A stretch of DNA of 37,101 nt from Symbiodinium natans. Lineage: Eukaryota; Sar; Dinophyceae; Suessiales; Symbiodiniaceae. The stretch lies in NCBI GenBank assembly GCA_905221605.1, contig CAJNDS010002483.1:361222-398322 (forward strand), in the 5' to 3' direction. The first letter of the stretch is position 1. Every line of letters starts with the position of its first letter. Below the pieces are notes generated by a model. The model made no database searches and was not told the DNA's origin. It saw only the letters and a program-made list of their open reading frames with translations. The translations under genes were made by a program, and so were the position numbers. Shown in pieces: positions 9,971 to 21,297 of the stretch.

Positions 9971-11581
9971 ACCGCAGTCATATACCCTATACAACCCAAG
10001 CGCCCATACTTCAGAACCCTGAATGGGAGGTAAGGGACCGTACTAAGGGCCCATGAAACTACCCTAGGCCCTAAACCCTAAACCCTAAACCCTAAACCCT
10101 AAACCCTAAAACCTTCCCATGAAACTACCCTTAGACCTCTCTTAACCCCGCCCCCTCTCGGGGTTGTGCGACCCTTAAGGTTGCACCCTTGGGTTTGGAG
10201 ACCCTTTTGACGAGATCCTCTAACGGGGCTTTGGGCTTAGGGCTTAGGGTTTAGGGTTTAGGGTTCAGGGTTCAGGGTTCAGGGTTCAGGGTTCAGGGGT
10301 TCAGGGGTTCAGGGGTTCAGGGGTTCAGGGGTTTAGGGTTTAGGGTTTAGGGTTTAGGGTTTAGGGTTTAGGGTTTAGGGTTTAGGGTTTAGGGTTTCGG
10401 TTTTAGGGTTTAGGGTTTAGGGTTTAGGGTTTAGGGTTTAGGGTTTAGGGTTTAGGGTTTAGGGTTTAGGGTTTAGGGTTTAGGGTTTAGGGTTTAGGGT
10501 TTAGGGTTTAGGGTTTAGGAGGGTTTAGGGTTTAGGGGTTTAGGGTCTAGGGTTAGGAGTATGTTCAGGGGAACGGTACAACGTTCGGGGTACGAGTCTT
10601 AATCCCTTGGCTCTTAACCCCCCCCCCCCCCCTACGTGAACCCTAACCGCCCTAACCCAAAAACAATGCTGGGGAGCGCTTAGGATTTTGGGTTTCTGTA
10701 CCCCTGAGAACCCGAAACCCCCAGCCTCAAACCTTGAACCCTAAACCTTAAACCCTAAACCTGCAACCCCAAACCCGAACCCAAAAACACTAAACCCCAA
10801 AAACCCTTAACCCTTAACCCTAAACCCTAAACCCCAAACCCCAGTCGCCTGGCTGTTGAGGCGCTGCTTGAATGCCGGCGCCATGGCGGCACCACGGAGC
10901 CCGGGGCCATGCTAGGGGCTTCTGGGGCTGAGGAGTGGGGGTTTAGGGTTTAGGGTTTAGGGTTTAGAGTTGAGGGTTGAGGGTTGAGGGTCCAGGGCTT
11001 ATTGTAGATTGTTTAGGGTTTAGGGTTCAGGGTTTAGGGTTTAGGGTTTAGGGCCTGGGTTTAGGGTTGTTGATGGTTGCTTAGAGTGGTTTAGAGTTTT
11101 AGGGCCGTTTAGGGTCAAGGGCTCAGAGTTGCTTAGGGTTTAGGGTTTAGGGTTTAGGGTTTAGGGTTCAGGGTTTCAGGGTTTCAGGGTTTCAGGGTTT
11201 CAGGGTTTCAGGGTTTCAGGGTTTCAGGGTTTCAGGGTTTCAGGGTTTCAGGGTTTCAGGGTTTCAGGGTTTCAGGGTTTCAGGGTTTCAGGGTTGATTC
11301 GGGTTTGGGCCTTCGCGGTTCTTCCGTCCAGAAGAACTCAAGGAGCCAGCATGGACCTATCTTGGGCATTGGGAAGGTCTAGGGCTTAGGGCTTAGGGCT
11401 GAGGGCTTAGGGCTTAGGGCTTCGGGCTTAGGGCTTAGGGCTTCGGGCTTAGGGCTTAGGGCTTAGGGCTTAGGGTTTAGGGCTTAGGGCTTAGGGCTCA
11501 GGGCTCAGGGCTCAGGGCTCAGGGCTCAGGGCTTAGGGTTTAGGGTTTGGGGTTTAGGGTTTAGGGCTTAGCCCCCTAAAC

Positions 11582-11681
11582 TTGGGATGTTCCCCTTCTA
11601 CCAACAGTCCTTAATTGGGATTATGATAGGGGGTACTTTAATCCCTATTAAGGACTGTTGGTATGAGGGGGAACATCCCAA
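11582..11681. mobile_element. Family B TIR element, 100 bp, without array
   Basis: Nearly the whole element is self-complementary: TTGGGATGTTCCCC at the left and GGGGGAACATCCCAA at the right, continuing inward with ACCAACAGTCCTTAAT and ATTAAGGACTGTTGGT. CCCTAAA-type sequence flanks both sides, so it probably sits in a heptamer tract. Confidence 0.8.
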
Positions 11682-11685
11682 CCCT

Positions 11686-12938
11686 AAAGCCTAGATCCTA
11701 AGAACGCCGACGCCCCAAACCCGACCCCTTTTGGGAATCTGATCCCTGAGCCCGAGACAAACGAATTAAAGAAACCCTGGCAAAACCCGACTACCGAAAT
11801 CCCAACTTCCCCCTCCCCCCCCCACCACCACCAACAACACCCTAAACCCTAAACCAGAAACCCGAAACCCGAAACCCTAAACCCTAAACCCTAAACCCCC
11901 CCCCCCCCCCCGCCCTTGCCCCTGCCAAACAAAAAGCAAACGCCCCCGGGCCTTGGACCGGGGATCCTGCCTCGGATCGCGCTGCTCTGCCTGCCTGGGC
12001 AATCGGGGACCTAAACCCTAAACTTTAAACCTTAAACCCTAAACCCTAAACCCTAAACCGGGAACTAAGGTTTGGGGATTTGCGGGTTTGGGGTTTTCCA
12101 GCAACTGATTAACGTGCCAAAACAAAAAGGTATGTACCGCAAAACATACCCCTGAAAAAAAACTCTCTCAAAGCCCCTGAAGGGTAACAAGTCTGAACTA
12201 GGTTGCCCAGGGACCTAATATACAAGGCAAAGGTGTAAAGTTCAAACAAGAACCCACACAAGGAAAGGAATCATTCAGGGTGCTAGCGGACATCCCAGCC
12301 TAAGCCCTAAACCCTAACCCTGAGCCCCTTGAAGAACCCCGCACAAGCCCCTCAGAATTACAAATTCCTACGTAAACCTTAAGCCCTTACCCTAAAACCT
12401 TAAACCCTAAACCCTCGCAGGAAATAACAAAACCCTAAACCCTAACCGTACACCCTGAACCCTACACTAAACGCGAACGAAACAACCCTAAAGGAATTCG
12501 AACTGAGTCGTTGTCAAAAACCCGTTTTGAAATCGTTATCCTACATCTAAACCTAAGCAAATCACTGCGGCCGCCTACTAAACTTACTTGGAAGTCTGAG
12601 AAGTAAACATGGACGAACATCGAGCTGAGACTCACGTAAGCTCAACAAACACGCTGTGAAACTCCCTAAACCCAAAACCCTAAACCCGAAATCCCAAATC
12701 CCAAAATCCCTAAACCCTAACAGTAACACCCAGCCCCCCTTTCACACCTATAAAAACTCCCTGAACCCTAAACCCTAAACCCTAAACCCTAAAACCCCCA
12801 TCCACCAGCCCCAGACCTTCCGAGCCGCCCCAAGCAGCCTGAGGTACGGGCGTTTCTCGCGTCAGGAATACTTGGCGGCTGCCTGCTACCTTATAGAGGA
12901 TCTGAGCAGCCACCAGGCTCATCATGCCTGAACTGACC
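11686..12938. other. Mixed low-complexity and unique sequence, no gene called
   Basis: Short CCCTAAA tracts (11835-11900, 12010-12055, 12660-12795), a run of C (11888-11901) and A-rich unique sequence (12100-12290, 12420-12660). A small hairpin (GGTATGT / ACATACC) is at 12129-12150. The island at 11940-12010 is open on minus (IAQAGRAARSEAG before a GA donor). 12800-12935 is open on both strands and includes MMSLVAAQILYK (minus) just beyond the stop of the next gene; it may be a 3' UTR or a further exon. Confidence 0.4.
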
Positions 12939-15657
12939 TCAAAGCCCCTGCGGCTCGCCTCGGGAAAGGTCTCCGCTGAGCTCCGCCAGCACACGCCGAA
13001 GCTGCCGCCGCTGCGACCGCGTCAGGCCGCCGACCAGACTTCTCATCAGGTCGACTGCGCCCGTCTTAGGGTTTAGGGTTTAGGGTTTAGGGTTTAGGGT
13101 GTAGGGTTTAGGGTTTAGGGTTTAGGGTTTAGGGTTTAGGGTTTAGGGTTTAGGGTTTAGGGTTTAGGGTTTAGGGTTTAGGGTTTAGGGTTTAGGGTTT
13201 AGGGCTTAGGGTTTAGGGTTTAGGGTTTAGGGTTTAGGGTTTAGGGTTTAGGGTTTAGGGTTTGCGCAGGAGTTCTGCACTGGCGAGGGTATCGGTGGGG
13301 GTATCGGCAGGCTCTCGGCAGCGTAGCACTGAGGCACCCTGCTAAGAACTTGATTTTGCACCGTTTCTATTGTTGAAACCTGCTTAAAAACCCTAAATCC
13401 TAAACCCTAAACCCGAAACCCTAAACCCTAAATCCTAAACCCTAAACCCTAAACCCCAAACCGACAGGGTCTCCCACTTCCGCTGCGCCGCCGCAGGCGC
13501 GCGGCTGGCAGCTGCGGAGGCAGCCTGCGCCTTGGCGTGATTCCGGATCGTTTGGGGTTTGGGGCTTAGGGTTTGGGGTTTAGGGTTTAGGGTTTAGGGT
13601 TTGGGGTTTGGGGTTTAGGGTTTAGGGTTTAGGGTTAGGGTTTAGGGTTGAGGGTTTAGGGGTTAGGGTCAGGGTGTCAGGGTTGGGTTCACTCCCTAGA
13701 AGCCCTATAGACCCTAGAAACCCTAAACCCTATAAAACCCGACAAACCCTACAAACCCTACAATCCCTGTAAACCCTACAAACCCTATAAACCCTACAAA
13801 CCCTATAAAACCCTATAAACCCTTTAAACCCTGTAAACCCTGAAGCCCTTCAGGCCCCCTGCTGCCACGCCACATGTAGCGGCGTTTGAGGTTGCCAGGC
13901 GCTAGGTTTGGTTGTTGTGCCTAAAACCTTTTTATCCCCACAAGGCCTTTAAAGCCGATAGACCCGATAAAGCCTAGAAACCCGACAAACCATAGAAACC
14001 CTAGAAACCCTATAAACCCGAAACTGCTGTGTTCGGCGCCTAGATCTGGGGTTGGAGTTACGGGTTGGGGTTTGGGGAGGCTTAGGGTCTGGGTTTGAGG
14101 GGCTTATCGGTAGGTTCATGTAGGCCATGACTTCTCGAACCCTGAACCGTGAACCCTAAGCTCGAAACCCTAAACCCTAAACCTTGATTCTCAGGTGCAA
14201 ACCCTAAACCCTAAACCCTAAACCCTAAACCCTAAACCCTCAACCTTAAACCTTGATTTTATGGCTCCCTCCTCATGCTACGGGCACCTGGACTGTGGGA
14301 CTAAAAGCCCTGGAGCTGAATCACAAAACCCAGAACCCTCAATCCGAAACAGGTTTAGGGTTTGGGGTTTAGGGTTTGGGGTTTGGGGTTTAGGATGTAG
14401 GGTTTAGGGTTTAAGGGTTTAGGGTTGAGGGTTTAAGGATTTGGGGTTCAGGGTTTCTTAGGGTCCATACACCATCAGCGCCAGCACGAAACCCTCAACC
14501 CTAAACCCTAAACCCTAAACCCTAAACCCTAAACCCTAAACCCTAAACCTCAGAGAGCTCATGGGGGGCCAGCAGAGCTCGATGCTGCAGCCGGCGCAGC
14601 TACAGCCTGTCAACCCAGGGTTCAGCGGGCTTGGGGTTTGGGGTTTAGGGTTTAGGGTTTGGGGTTTAGGGTTTAGGGTTTAGGGTTTAGGGTTTGGGGT
14701 TTGGGGTTTGGGGTTTGGGGTTTAGGGTTTAGGGTTTAGGGTTTAGGGTTTAGGGTTTAGGGTTTAGGGTTTAGGGTTAGGGTTTAGGGTTTAGGGTTTG
14801 GGGTTTGGGGTTTGGGGTTTGGGGTTTGGGGTTTGGGGTTTGGGGTTTGGGGTTTGGGGTTTGGGGTTTAGGGTTTAGTGTTTAGGGTTTAGGGTTTTGG
14901 GTTTAGGGTTTAGGGTTTAGGGTCCAGAGAACGCTGTTGTAGGGTTTCGGGGTTTTGCGGTTTAGGGCGTCTAGGGTTTCTAGGGTTTACGGGTTTGGGG
15001 GCTGTATTGGAGAGTTGGCCTTTAGCTTGGGGTTTAGGGTTTGGGGTCTGGGTTTGGGGGTTTGGGTTTAGGGTTTTGGCAAACCTTGGCCCAAACAGCA
15101 CTTCTTCCACCCTCAAACCTTAAGCAATTTTCAACCCTAAATTAAACCCTAAAGCCCTAAAACCTAAAAGCTTTAAGCCCTTGAACCCAAAGCCCTCAAA
15201 CCCCTAAGCTTAACCCTTAACACCCCTAAACTAAGCCCTCAACCCCTAGGCCCTTAAACCGTTAAACCTCTGAAACCCTAAACCCGTAAACTTCACCACC
15301 AAAACCCTTAACCCTAAACCCTAAACCCTAAACCCTAAACCCCTAAACCCTAAACCCTAAACCCCAAACCCCTAAACCCTAAACCTCAAAACCCCTAAGC
15401 CCTGCAAGGTGCCTCAAAGTCCTCCAATGATTCGAAGGCGCTCCTGCCAGGACGCAATGTTGGCATCTTGGGCCCTGTTTGGGGGTTGAGTGGTTTAGGG
15501 TTTAGGGTTTAGGGTTTGGGGTTTAGGGTTTAGGGTTTGGGGTTTAGGGTTTGGGCTTTGGGCGATTCAGGGTTTGCCGGTTTTCGGGTGCAGGGTTCCG
15601 GGTTGAGGGTTGAGGGTTACTGTTCGGGGCATAAGCCCTGAACCCCTCAGCCGCCAT
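12939..15657 (-). CDS. Unidentified multi-exon protein, about 148 residues
   Basis: Proposed exons: 15626-15657 (ATG, MAAEGFRAYA), 15422-15474 (QDANIASWQERLRIIG), 15085-15118 (LRVEEVLFGP), 14549-14599, 14282-14300, 13462-13530 (QRKWETLS), 13266-13338 (DTPTDTLASAEL), 12939-13054 (LMRSLVGGLTRSQRRQL, stop TGA at 12939-12941). Phases agree at every join, and similar sequences stand at the edges of several introns: GACTTTGAGG and GGTTTGAGG between exons 2 and 3, GCGCA between the last two. Exons 4 and 5 are the weakest. The product is soluble, with an Ala/Arg-rich middle and a basic helical C terminus; I do not recognise the family. All introns hold TTTAGGG or CCCTAAA arrays. Inferred donors: GA, GA, GT, GT, GT, GT, GC. 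Confidence 0.4.
13066..13262. repeat. Long nearly pure TTTAGGG array
   Basis: About 28 head-to-tail heptamers with very few variants, inside the intron between the last two exons of the unidentified gene. One of the purest arrays in the window. Confidence 0.8.
13690..13860. repeat. Nonamer array AAACCCTAY(A)
   Basis: Units such as AAACCCTATA and AAACCCTACA repeat with 8-10 bp spacing: a variant of the CCCTAAA motif with a longer period. A second patch is at 13975-14020. Confidence 0.6.
14632..14925. repeat. TTTAGGG / TTTGGGG array
   Basis: About 40 heptamers in blocks: mixed at 14632-14715, TTTAGGG at 14716-14800, an unbroken TTTGGGG run at about 14800-14868, then TTTAGGG again. The block structure shows local spread of variants. 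Confidence 0.7.
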
Positions 15658-15659
15658 CC

Positions 15660-16012
15660 CCAAGATCCGGGTTATTTAGGAAACCCTTATAACCTTCACT
15701 CCTGAATGGTTTTGGGTGTATTACCCTAAACCCTAAAACCTAAACCCTAAACCTTGAGCCATGGTTGCAACAGTGTGCACCATCAGGAGCGCAAGGACCA
15801 AACGAGAGCGAGTAGGCCGCGGCAGGGTTCTGCCGTGGTTTTGGGCAGGGCCGTACGGTTAGGAACCATGCCCCCAAACCCTAAACCCCAAAGCCCAAAC
15901 TCCAAACCCTAAATTTCTAATCAAACCCTAAACCCCAAATCCCAAACTCCAAACCCTAAATTTCTAATCAAACCCGAAACCGTATAGGAATTGAGGGCCC
16001 AGGGCCACGCCC
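15660..16012. other. Spacer with island open on both strands and a short tandem duplication
   Basis: 15755-15865 is a unique island. The plus strand gives an ATG ORF of 33 codons (MVATVCTIRSARTKRERVG); the minus strand is open in two frames. 15892-15975 contains two copies, 48 bp apart, of a stretch ending in AAATTTCTAATCAAACCC. No gene called. Confidence 0.35.
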
Positions 16013-19000
16013 TCAGATGAGAAGCACCTCCACCTTATACGAAGCACGTGCCTGCACTGCACCCCAAGCCCACTTTAAAATATGTAGACATGGAAAGCCC
16101 ACAAGGAGGTTTAGGGTTTAGGGTTTAGGGTTTCGGGTTTCGGGTTTCGGGTTTCGGGTTGCGGGCTTAGGGTTTAGGGTTTAGGGTTTAGGGTTTAGGG
16201 CTTAGGGTTTAGGGCTCAGGGTTTCGGAGAGCACCGGAGCACGGCAGGCGCAAGGCCGTGGAATGAGGACTGATCTGGGAGGCCCCCCCCCGCCACCCCA
16301 CCCTCAACCCTGAGCCCTAAAACCTCAACCCTAAACCCTAAGCCCCTAAACGCCTAAACCCCTAAACCCCTAAACCCCTAAACCCCCAAACCCCTAAACC
16401 CTAAACCCTAAACCCTGAACCCCAAACCCTTAAACGAAACGGCCACCCAAAGAATACACGTAGCAGGCAATGGCAACTCGTCCTCCGCACTGCATCCGGC
16501 AGCCGGAAAAACGCCTGCGCGCAGCTGTTTTGTTGTTTAGGTGCCTTGAGCCTACACCCTAAACCCTAAACCCTAAACCCTGAACCCTAAACCCTAAACC
16601 CTAAACTCTCACATGGGCTTTAGGGCTGGATTCCCCCGCAGGCCTGGGGTTGGATGTAGGGCTTTAAGGGTTGGGATGTTCCCCCTTATACTGACAGTCA
16701 ATCATAGGGATTATAGGGTTTAGGGTTTAGGGATTAGGGTTTAGGGTTTAGGGTGTTGGGTTTTAGGGTTTAGGGTTTAGGGATTATGGTACCCCCCCCC
16801 CCACTATAATCCCTACTAAGGACTGTTCGTATAAGGGGGAACATCCCAACTTAAGGGCTTAGAGTCCTGTAGGGTTTAGGGGTACTCCAGCAAGTTGGAA
16901 CATGGCTGAAGGATGACGAAAGCTGGGATTCCCTTAGTACACGGTTTTGGGTATGGGGACCCTAAACCCTACACCCTAAGCCCTAAGCCCTAAACCCTAA
17001 ACGAAGCTCAGTCTACTGCGGGGCTGCTTCTGGCTGTAGGATTTGTATCGGCAAGCCCCAAATCCCAAATTTCTTGGGGTTTCTGGTTTGGGGTTTAGGG
17101 TTTAGGGTTTCGGGTTTAGGGTTTAGGGTCCAGGTGTTGGGGTTTTAAGTTCTGGGCTCAGGGCTTAGGGCTCCCTCCCCCGCACGTTCCTCGAGGACGG
17201 TGTGCGCATTTCGGAACGAGGAGCCTGAGATTCCGTGAAGGAGGGACCCTCATAAGGGACCGTAGGATTTAGGGTTTAGGGTTCAGGGTTCAGGGTTTAG
17301 GGTTTGGGGTTTAGGGTTGAGGGTTTAGGGTTCAGGGTTCAGGGTTTGGGTCATTGGGGGGCTACTTAGGTATATAGTAACTCGATAAGGTATATATAGG
17401 GGCTGAATAGGGAAAAGATTAAGGGTCCCTTCTAGGGGTCCCTCCTTGTACCCCTTAATGGTTGGCGTCCGGGGCTTGTCATTCGTACTGAACCCTGTAG
17501 CCCTAAACCCTAAAACCCTAAAACCCTAAGACCCTAAAACCCTAAAACCCCAAAACCCTGAAACCCTAAAACCCTACAACCCTACAACCCCAAAACCCCA
17601 AAACCCTAAAACCCTGAAACCCGAAAACCCTAAAACCCTAAACCCTAAAACCCTAAACCAGAAAAACCCTAAAACCCTAAAGCCCTCATTTCTGAGGGGA
17701 TTGGGACTCGATAAGGTATATATAGGGGTTAAATAGGGAAAAGATCCTAAACCCTAAACCCTAAACCCTAAACCCTAAACCCGGTCCCTTTTTGTACCAG
17801 GGCTTAGCAGGCTTAGCAGGCTCGAGCCCGAGGTGGGGACTCAGAGTTCGGGATGTTTAGAGCTCATGTTTAGGGTTTAGGGTTTAGGGTTTAGGGTTTA
17901 GGGTTTAGGGTTTAGGGTTTAGGGTTTAGGGTTTAGGGTTTAGGGTTCAGAGTGTAGGGTTTAGAGCTCAGGGCTCTACGCCCCAAACCCCAGAAGGGTT
18001 TGGGGCTTAGGGCTTAGGGCTTAGGGTTTAAGGTTTAGGGTTTAGGGTTTGGGGTTTGGGGTTTAGGGCTTAGGGTTTAGGGGTTAGGGTTTAGGGCTTA
18101 GGGCTTAGGGTTTAGGGTTTAAGGAATCTTCCTTCGTTAAGGGGTATTGGAGCCTCTGGGGAGTTTGAGGGTCTCAAGCCCTGCACCCTGACAACGACTG
18201 GCTGGCTCTTAGTGGGGAAAGAGGTACCCTAGATAATGACCTTAAGGGGTATAGGGTTTAGGGTTTAGGGGTTAGGGTTTAGGGTTTAGGGTTTGGGGTT
18301 TAGGGCTTAGGGTTTAGGGTATATCTACGTATAGATAGGGCCCTCATTCCCTCAAAAACCTACTAAGAACCACGGGGACGACTGGGAGCACGGCCATTCA
18401 GCTGAGGTAGCCGAAATAAGTGCTTCGCCACGTCGCAGCGGCTGGCAGCATCCAGGAGGTTAAGGGATTTGGGGCCCTAAACCCTAGCCCTAAACCCTAA
18501 ACCCTAAACCCTAAACCCTAAACCCTAAACCCTAAACCCTAAACCCTAAACCCTAAACCCTAAACCCTAAACCCTAAACCCTAAACCCCTAAACCTAACC
18601 CCATGTTTTACAGAGGGTTTTAGGTTGGGGTATGGGGCATTAAGAGCGCTCTGGGAGGTCTTGACCCTGGACCCAAAAAAAAACCTGAACCCTAAAGCCT
18701 GAACCCTAAACCCTACACCCTAAAACCCTAAACCTCTAACCCTAAAACCCTAAACCCTAAGGGTCTTAAAGCTTTGGGGCATGTGGGTCTCGAGTCCTTG
18801 CGGCTTAAGGGCTCCAGAGCTGAGAGTGTCTTGCTTGGAGGTTCCCGGTACTTAGTGACCCAATGATAACTGTACTTATAACCCTCTTAGGGTTTAAGGG
18901 TTTTGGGTTTAGGGTTTAGGGTTTAGGGTTTAGGACTTAGGGGCTTATATATGCGGGTTTTCACTTATAATGGGTTGCTAAGTACCCTGAACCTCCAAGT

Positions 19001-21272
19001 GGGCCGTTGAGGTTTTCCAGCGTCTTGGGCCTTGAGGGTCGAGCTGTGGCCTTGGAGTTTGGGCTTTAGGGTTCAGGGTTTAGAGTTCAGGGTTTGGAGT
19101 TTAGGGTTTAGGGTCAGAGTTTGAGGTTTTGAGAGTTTAGGCTTTGTGGTTTGTGGTCCTGGATCCTGGAAGTTGGCTGGGATGCTTTAAGCTTAGACCC
19201 TACACTCCAAACCCTGTGCCCTGAAACACAACAAAGTTTTGGAACGGAGCGGAAGACTCACGAAGCCACGGCGTTCCTGCTCCACTTCACGGTTCAACGC
19301 ACACAACAGTTTAGGGCTTAGGGCTTCGAAACCTCGAAGCCCGCAAACCCACCGAAGAACTGATGAAGACGCTCCCAGAAGTTGCAAAAAACCTGTGAAC
19401 ACTAAATGCCTAAACCCGAAAATGCCTAAACAACTAAACCCGTAAACTCTAAACCCCTAAACCCTGAACCCCAAACCCTAAACCCTAAACCCTGAACCCT
19501 AAACCCTAAACCCTAAACCCCCAGGACCGACGCCCAGAGCAAACCTCACCTCAATCCGAAGCCCCCATAAGCCCCTTCAACCCTAGACCCATTGGGGTTT
19601 AGGGGTTTAGGGTTTAGGGTTTAGGGTTGAGGGTTTAAGGCTTAGGGTTTAGGGTTTAGGGTTTAGGGTTTAGGGTTTAGGGTTTAGGGGTAAGGTTTAA
19701 GGTTTAAGGTTTAAGGTTTAAGGTTTAAGGTTTAAGGTTTAAGGTTTAAGGTTTAAGACTCAGCCCCCGAGCCCGTTCAACTCTGCAAGCTCGCTCCCTC
19801 ATCCCCCTGAATCCTAAACCCTACGCTAGCAGTCCCTTAGTTTACGCCACCTGGGCCCTGTGATGTGAAGTGGGGTGGGTTTTAGGGTTTAGGGTATAGG
19901 GTATAGGGTATAGGGTATAGGGTATAGGGTTTAGGGTTTAGGGTTTAGGGTTTAGGGTTTAGGGTTTAGGGTTTAGGGTTTAGGGTTTAGGGTTTAGGGT
20001 TTAGGGTTTAGGGTCTAGGGTTCTGCTTGGCGGGCGGGGGAGGGGGGGGGAAGAAGCCTTCGAGTTCAAGGTTTGGGGGTTCAGTGAGACTTTAAACCCT
20101 AAAACCCTAAACCCTTAAGCCTAAACCGTAAACCCTAAACCCTAAACCCCTAAACCTGCTTCCCTGGAGATTGGGCTGAGTGGGGCCGAGTAGGGCGCAG
20201 GAGAATGCAACCTAAACCTGAACATGCAAGAGGTGCAATAAACCAGGCAGACGCCCTTCACCCGAAAGGACCCTACAGAACCGTACAACCTCAGTAACTA
20301 CCCTAACCCTTAAACTTTAAACCTTTCGACTCTAACCCCCTGAACCCTGGCCCGTAAGCCCTCAACCCTAAACCCTAAAACCCTGGACCCTTCTGTCTCC
20401 ATCTAAAAAAGCAGCGCAGGTGCACCACGGGAAAAAGAGGTCCAGCTCGCTAAAGAATGCGAGGGGCTGCGAGGCAGAAATTGGTGGAGCGAGATTTGGG
20501 GTCTAGGGTTTGGGGTCTAGAGTGTTTGGGGTCTGTACCCAAAGACCCAAAACCTACTTTTTTGTAGATTGCCCAACAATCCTAAACGGGGCTATTTAGG
20601 ACTAGCCTACAAACAAGTAGGCAAAATTGACCTCATTTTGGGCCGGGGAATTAGGGTTGGTACCCGAGTCAGGGCTGAGCATTACGGTTATATAGTACCC
20701 CCAATTTTCGGGCCAATTGACCTTATTCTGGGCTTTTGAGCAACCCGAAACCCAAACTTTGGCAAAGCCCAACCGCAAACCTCCAACCCTAAACTGCAAG
20801 CCCAAAGGGCGTCAATTGTTTGAGGTTCTAACCTCCCCCAGTCGCGGCTTATTTTTTTGGGTTAAAGGGTGGGGGGGTTTAGGGTTTCGGGTTTAGGGTT
20901 TAGGGTTTAGGGTTTAGGGTTTAGGGTTTAGGGTTTAGGGTTTAGGGTTTAGGGTTTAGGGTTTAGGGTTTAGGGTTTAGGTTTTCAGGGTTAGAGGGGT
21001 TAAAGGGGAATGAGTGATTGGGGCTCAGGCTCGAGGCTCGGTGTTGGGACTCGGGGTTTAGGGTGGTTTAGGGGCATTGGGTTTAGGGGAGTTGGGCCCT
21101 AAACCCTAAACCCTAAACCCTAAACCCTAAACCCTAAACCCTAAACCCTAAACCCTAAACCCTAACCGGTTGAGGGCGTTAGGGTCTGGATTTCGGAGTC
21201 CCCCAGCTCAGTGCCTCTTCAGGCAATGAGGGTTCCCCTTTGAGCATCAGCAGTAGATGCCCGAAGTCGTAC
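16013..21272 (-). CDS. CAF1: CAF1/POP2-type deadenylase, C-terminal half, exons in 5 kb
   Basis: CAF1 is the DEDD 3'-5' exonuclease of the CCR4-NOT complex that shortens poly(A) tails. Exons: 21215-21272 (YDFGHLLLMLKGEPSLPEE), 20426-20466 (PLAFFSELDLFFP), 18395-18441 (CDVAKHLFRLPQLN), 18154-18180 (GLETLKLPRG), 17178-17224 (SSFRNAHTVLEERAG) and, less surely, 16494-16514 plus 16013-16051 (FFRLPD, ARASYKVEVLLI, stop TGA). Joined, they follow the family pattern YDFG..L...LPEE..FF..L..FFP..YD.K.L; the D of YDFG is the third catalytic acidic residue. The fourth, in HQAGSD of the family, appears as PRGSS, so activity may be lost or that join wrong. GCTCC at both edges supports the join between exons 4 and 5. 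The exon before YDFG is uncertain: either 22614-22762 or the CAF1 exons at 34242-34937. Confidence 0.55.
16671..16849. mobile_element. Family B TIR element carrying a TTTAGGG array
   Basis: Same ends as the element at 11582-11681 (TTGGGATGTTCCCCC and GGGGGAACATCCCAA), but its centre holds about 80 bp of TTTAGGG heptamers plus a C tract (16793-16803). TTAAGGG flanks both ends as a likely target-site duplication. Confidence 0.75.
17230..18150. repeat. Intron sequence: heptamers, octamers and two family F pieces
   Basis: 17265-17350 and 17865-17945 are TTTAGGG arrays, and 17985-18125 mixed GGGCTTA/TTTAGGG. 17500-17690 is a CCCTAAAA octamer array. Family F pieces sharing ACTCGATAAGGTATATATAG and GGGTCCCT lie at 17360-17462 and at 17706-17800, the second interrupted by CCCTAAA heptamers. 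Confidence 0.6.
18835..18998. mobile_element. Family C TIR element with internal TTTAGGG array
   Basis: The ends TTGGAGGTTCCCGGTACTTAG and GCTAAGTACCCTGAACCTCCAA are inverted repeats (about 20 of 23 paired), followed inward by GACCCA and TGGGTT. The centre holds TTTAGGG heptamers (18885-18945). No second copy was seen. Confidence 0.7.
19000..20425. other. Large intron or spacer with arrays and possible exon islands
   Basis: Arrays: 19600-19680 (TTTAGGG), 19685-19755 (unbroken TTTAAGG), 19870-19925 (TATAGGG), 19926-20015 (TTTAGGG). 19195-19402 is open on minus in more than one frame; NFWERLHQFFGGF follows an AG at about 19385, and GGCTTC before GTGAGT at 19263 would be a strong GT donor. I could not place these in a gene. 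20100-20400 holds short CCCTAAA pieces and unique sequence without a clear exon. Confidence 0.4.
20520..20860. repeat. Possible mobile element with paired motifs
   Basis: ATTGACCTCATTTTGGGCC and ATTGACCTTATTCTGGGCT form a direct repeat about 95 bp apart. CCTACTTTTTTGTAG pairs with CTACAAACAAGTAGG, and TCCTAAA with TTTAGGA. It looks like a decayed composite element. The minus ORF of 67 codons across it is not convincing. Confidence 0.4.
20877..20985. repeat. TTTAGGG array
   Basis: About 15 heptamers, nearly pure, within the CAF1 intron between exons 21215-21272 and 20426-20466. Confidence 0.7.
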
Positions 21273-21297
21273 CTCTCAGACTAACCCTAAACACAAA

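Larger units (their letters stand above)
9011..11580. repeat. Mostly heptamer arrays and TIR-element pieces, small unique islands
   Basis: Arrays: 9208-9466 (TTTAGGG, one of the longest), 9710-9757 and 10071-10112 (CCCTAAA), 10229-10555 (TTCAGGG then TTTAGGG), 11127-11295 (TTTAGGG then the octamer TTTCAGGG), 11370-11570 (GGGCTTA/GGGCTCA). Islands at 9110-9190, 9755-9825, 10855-10925 and 11310-11370 are open in one or more frames. The 10855-10925 island has an ATG in GCCGCCATGG context (MAPAFKQRLNSQATG, minus) and is the best start candidate. None could be chained into a gene. Confidence 0.5.

Noticed and set aside
12782-12994. Minus ORF of 70 codons as a separate gene
   Set aside because: Its first part overlaps, in another frame, the better-supported last exon at 12939-13054; the remainder ends in heptamer-derived residues.
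19193-19445. ORFs of 68-69 codons on both strands as a gene
   Set aside because: Two minus frames and one plus frame are open over the same bases and none shows a family motif; kept only as a possible exon island.
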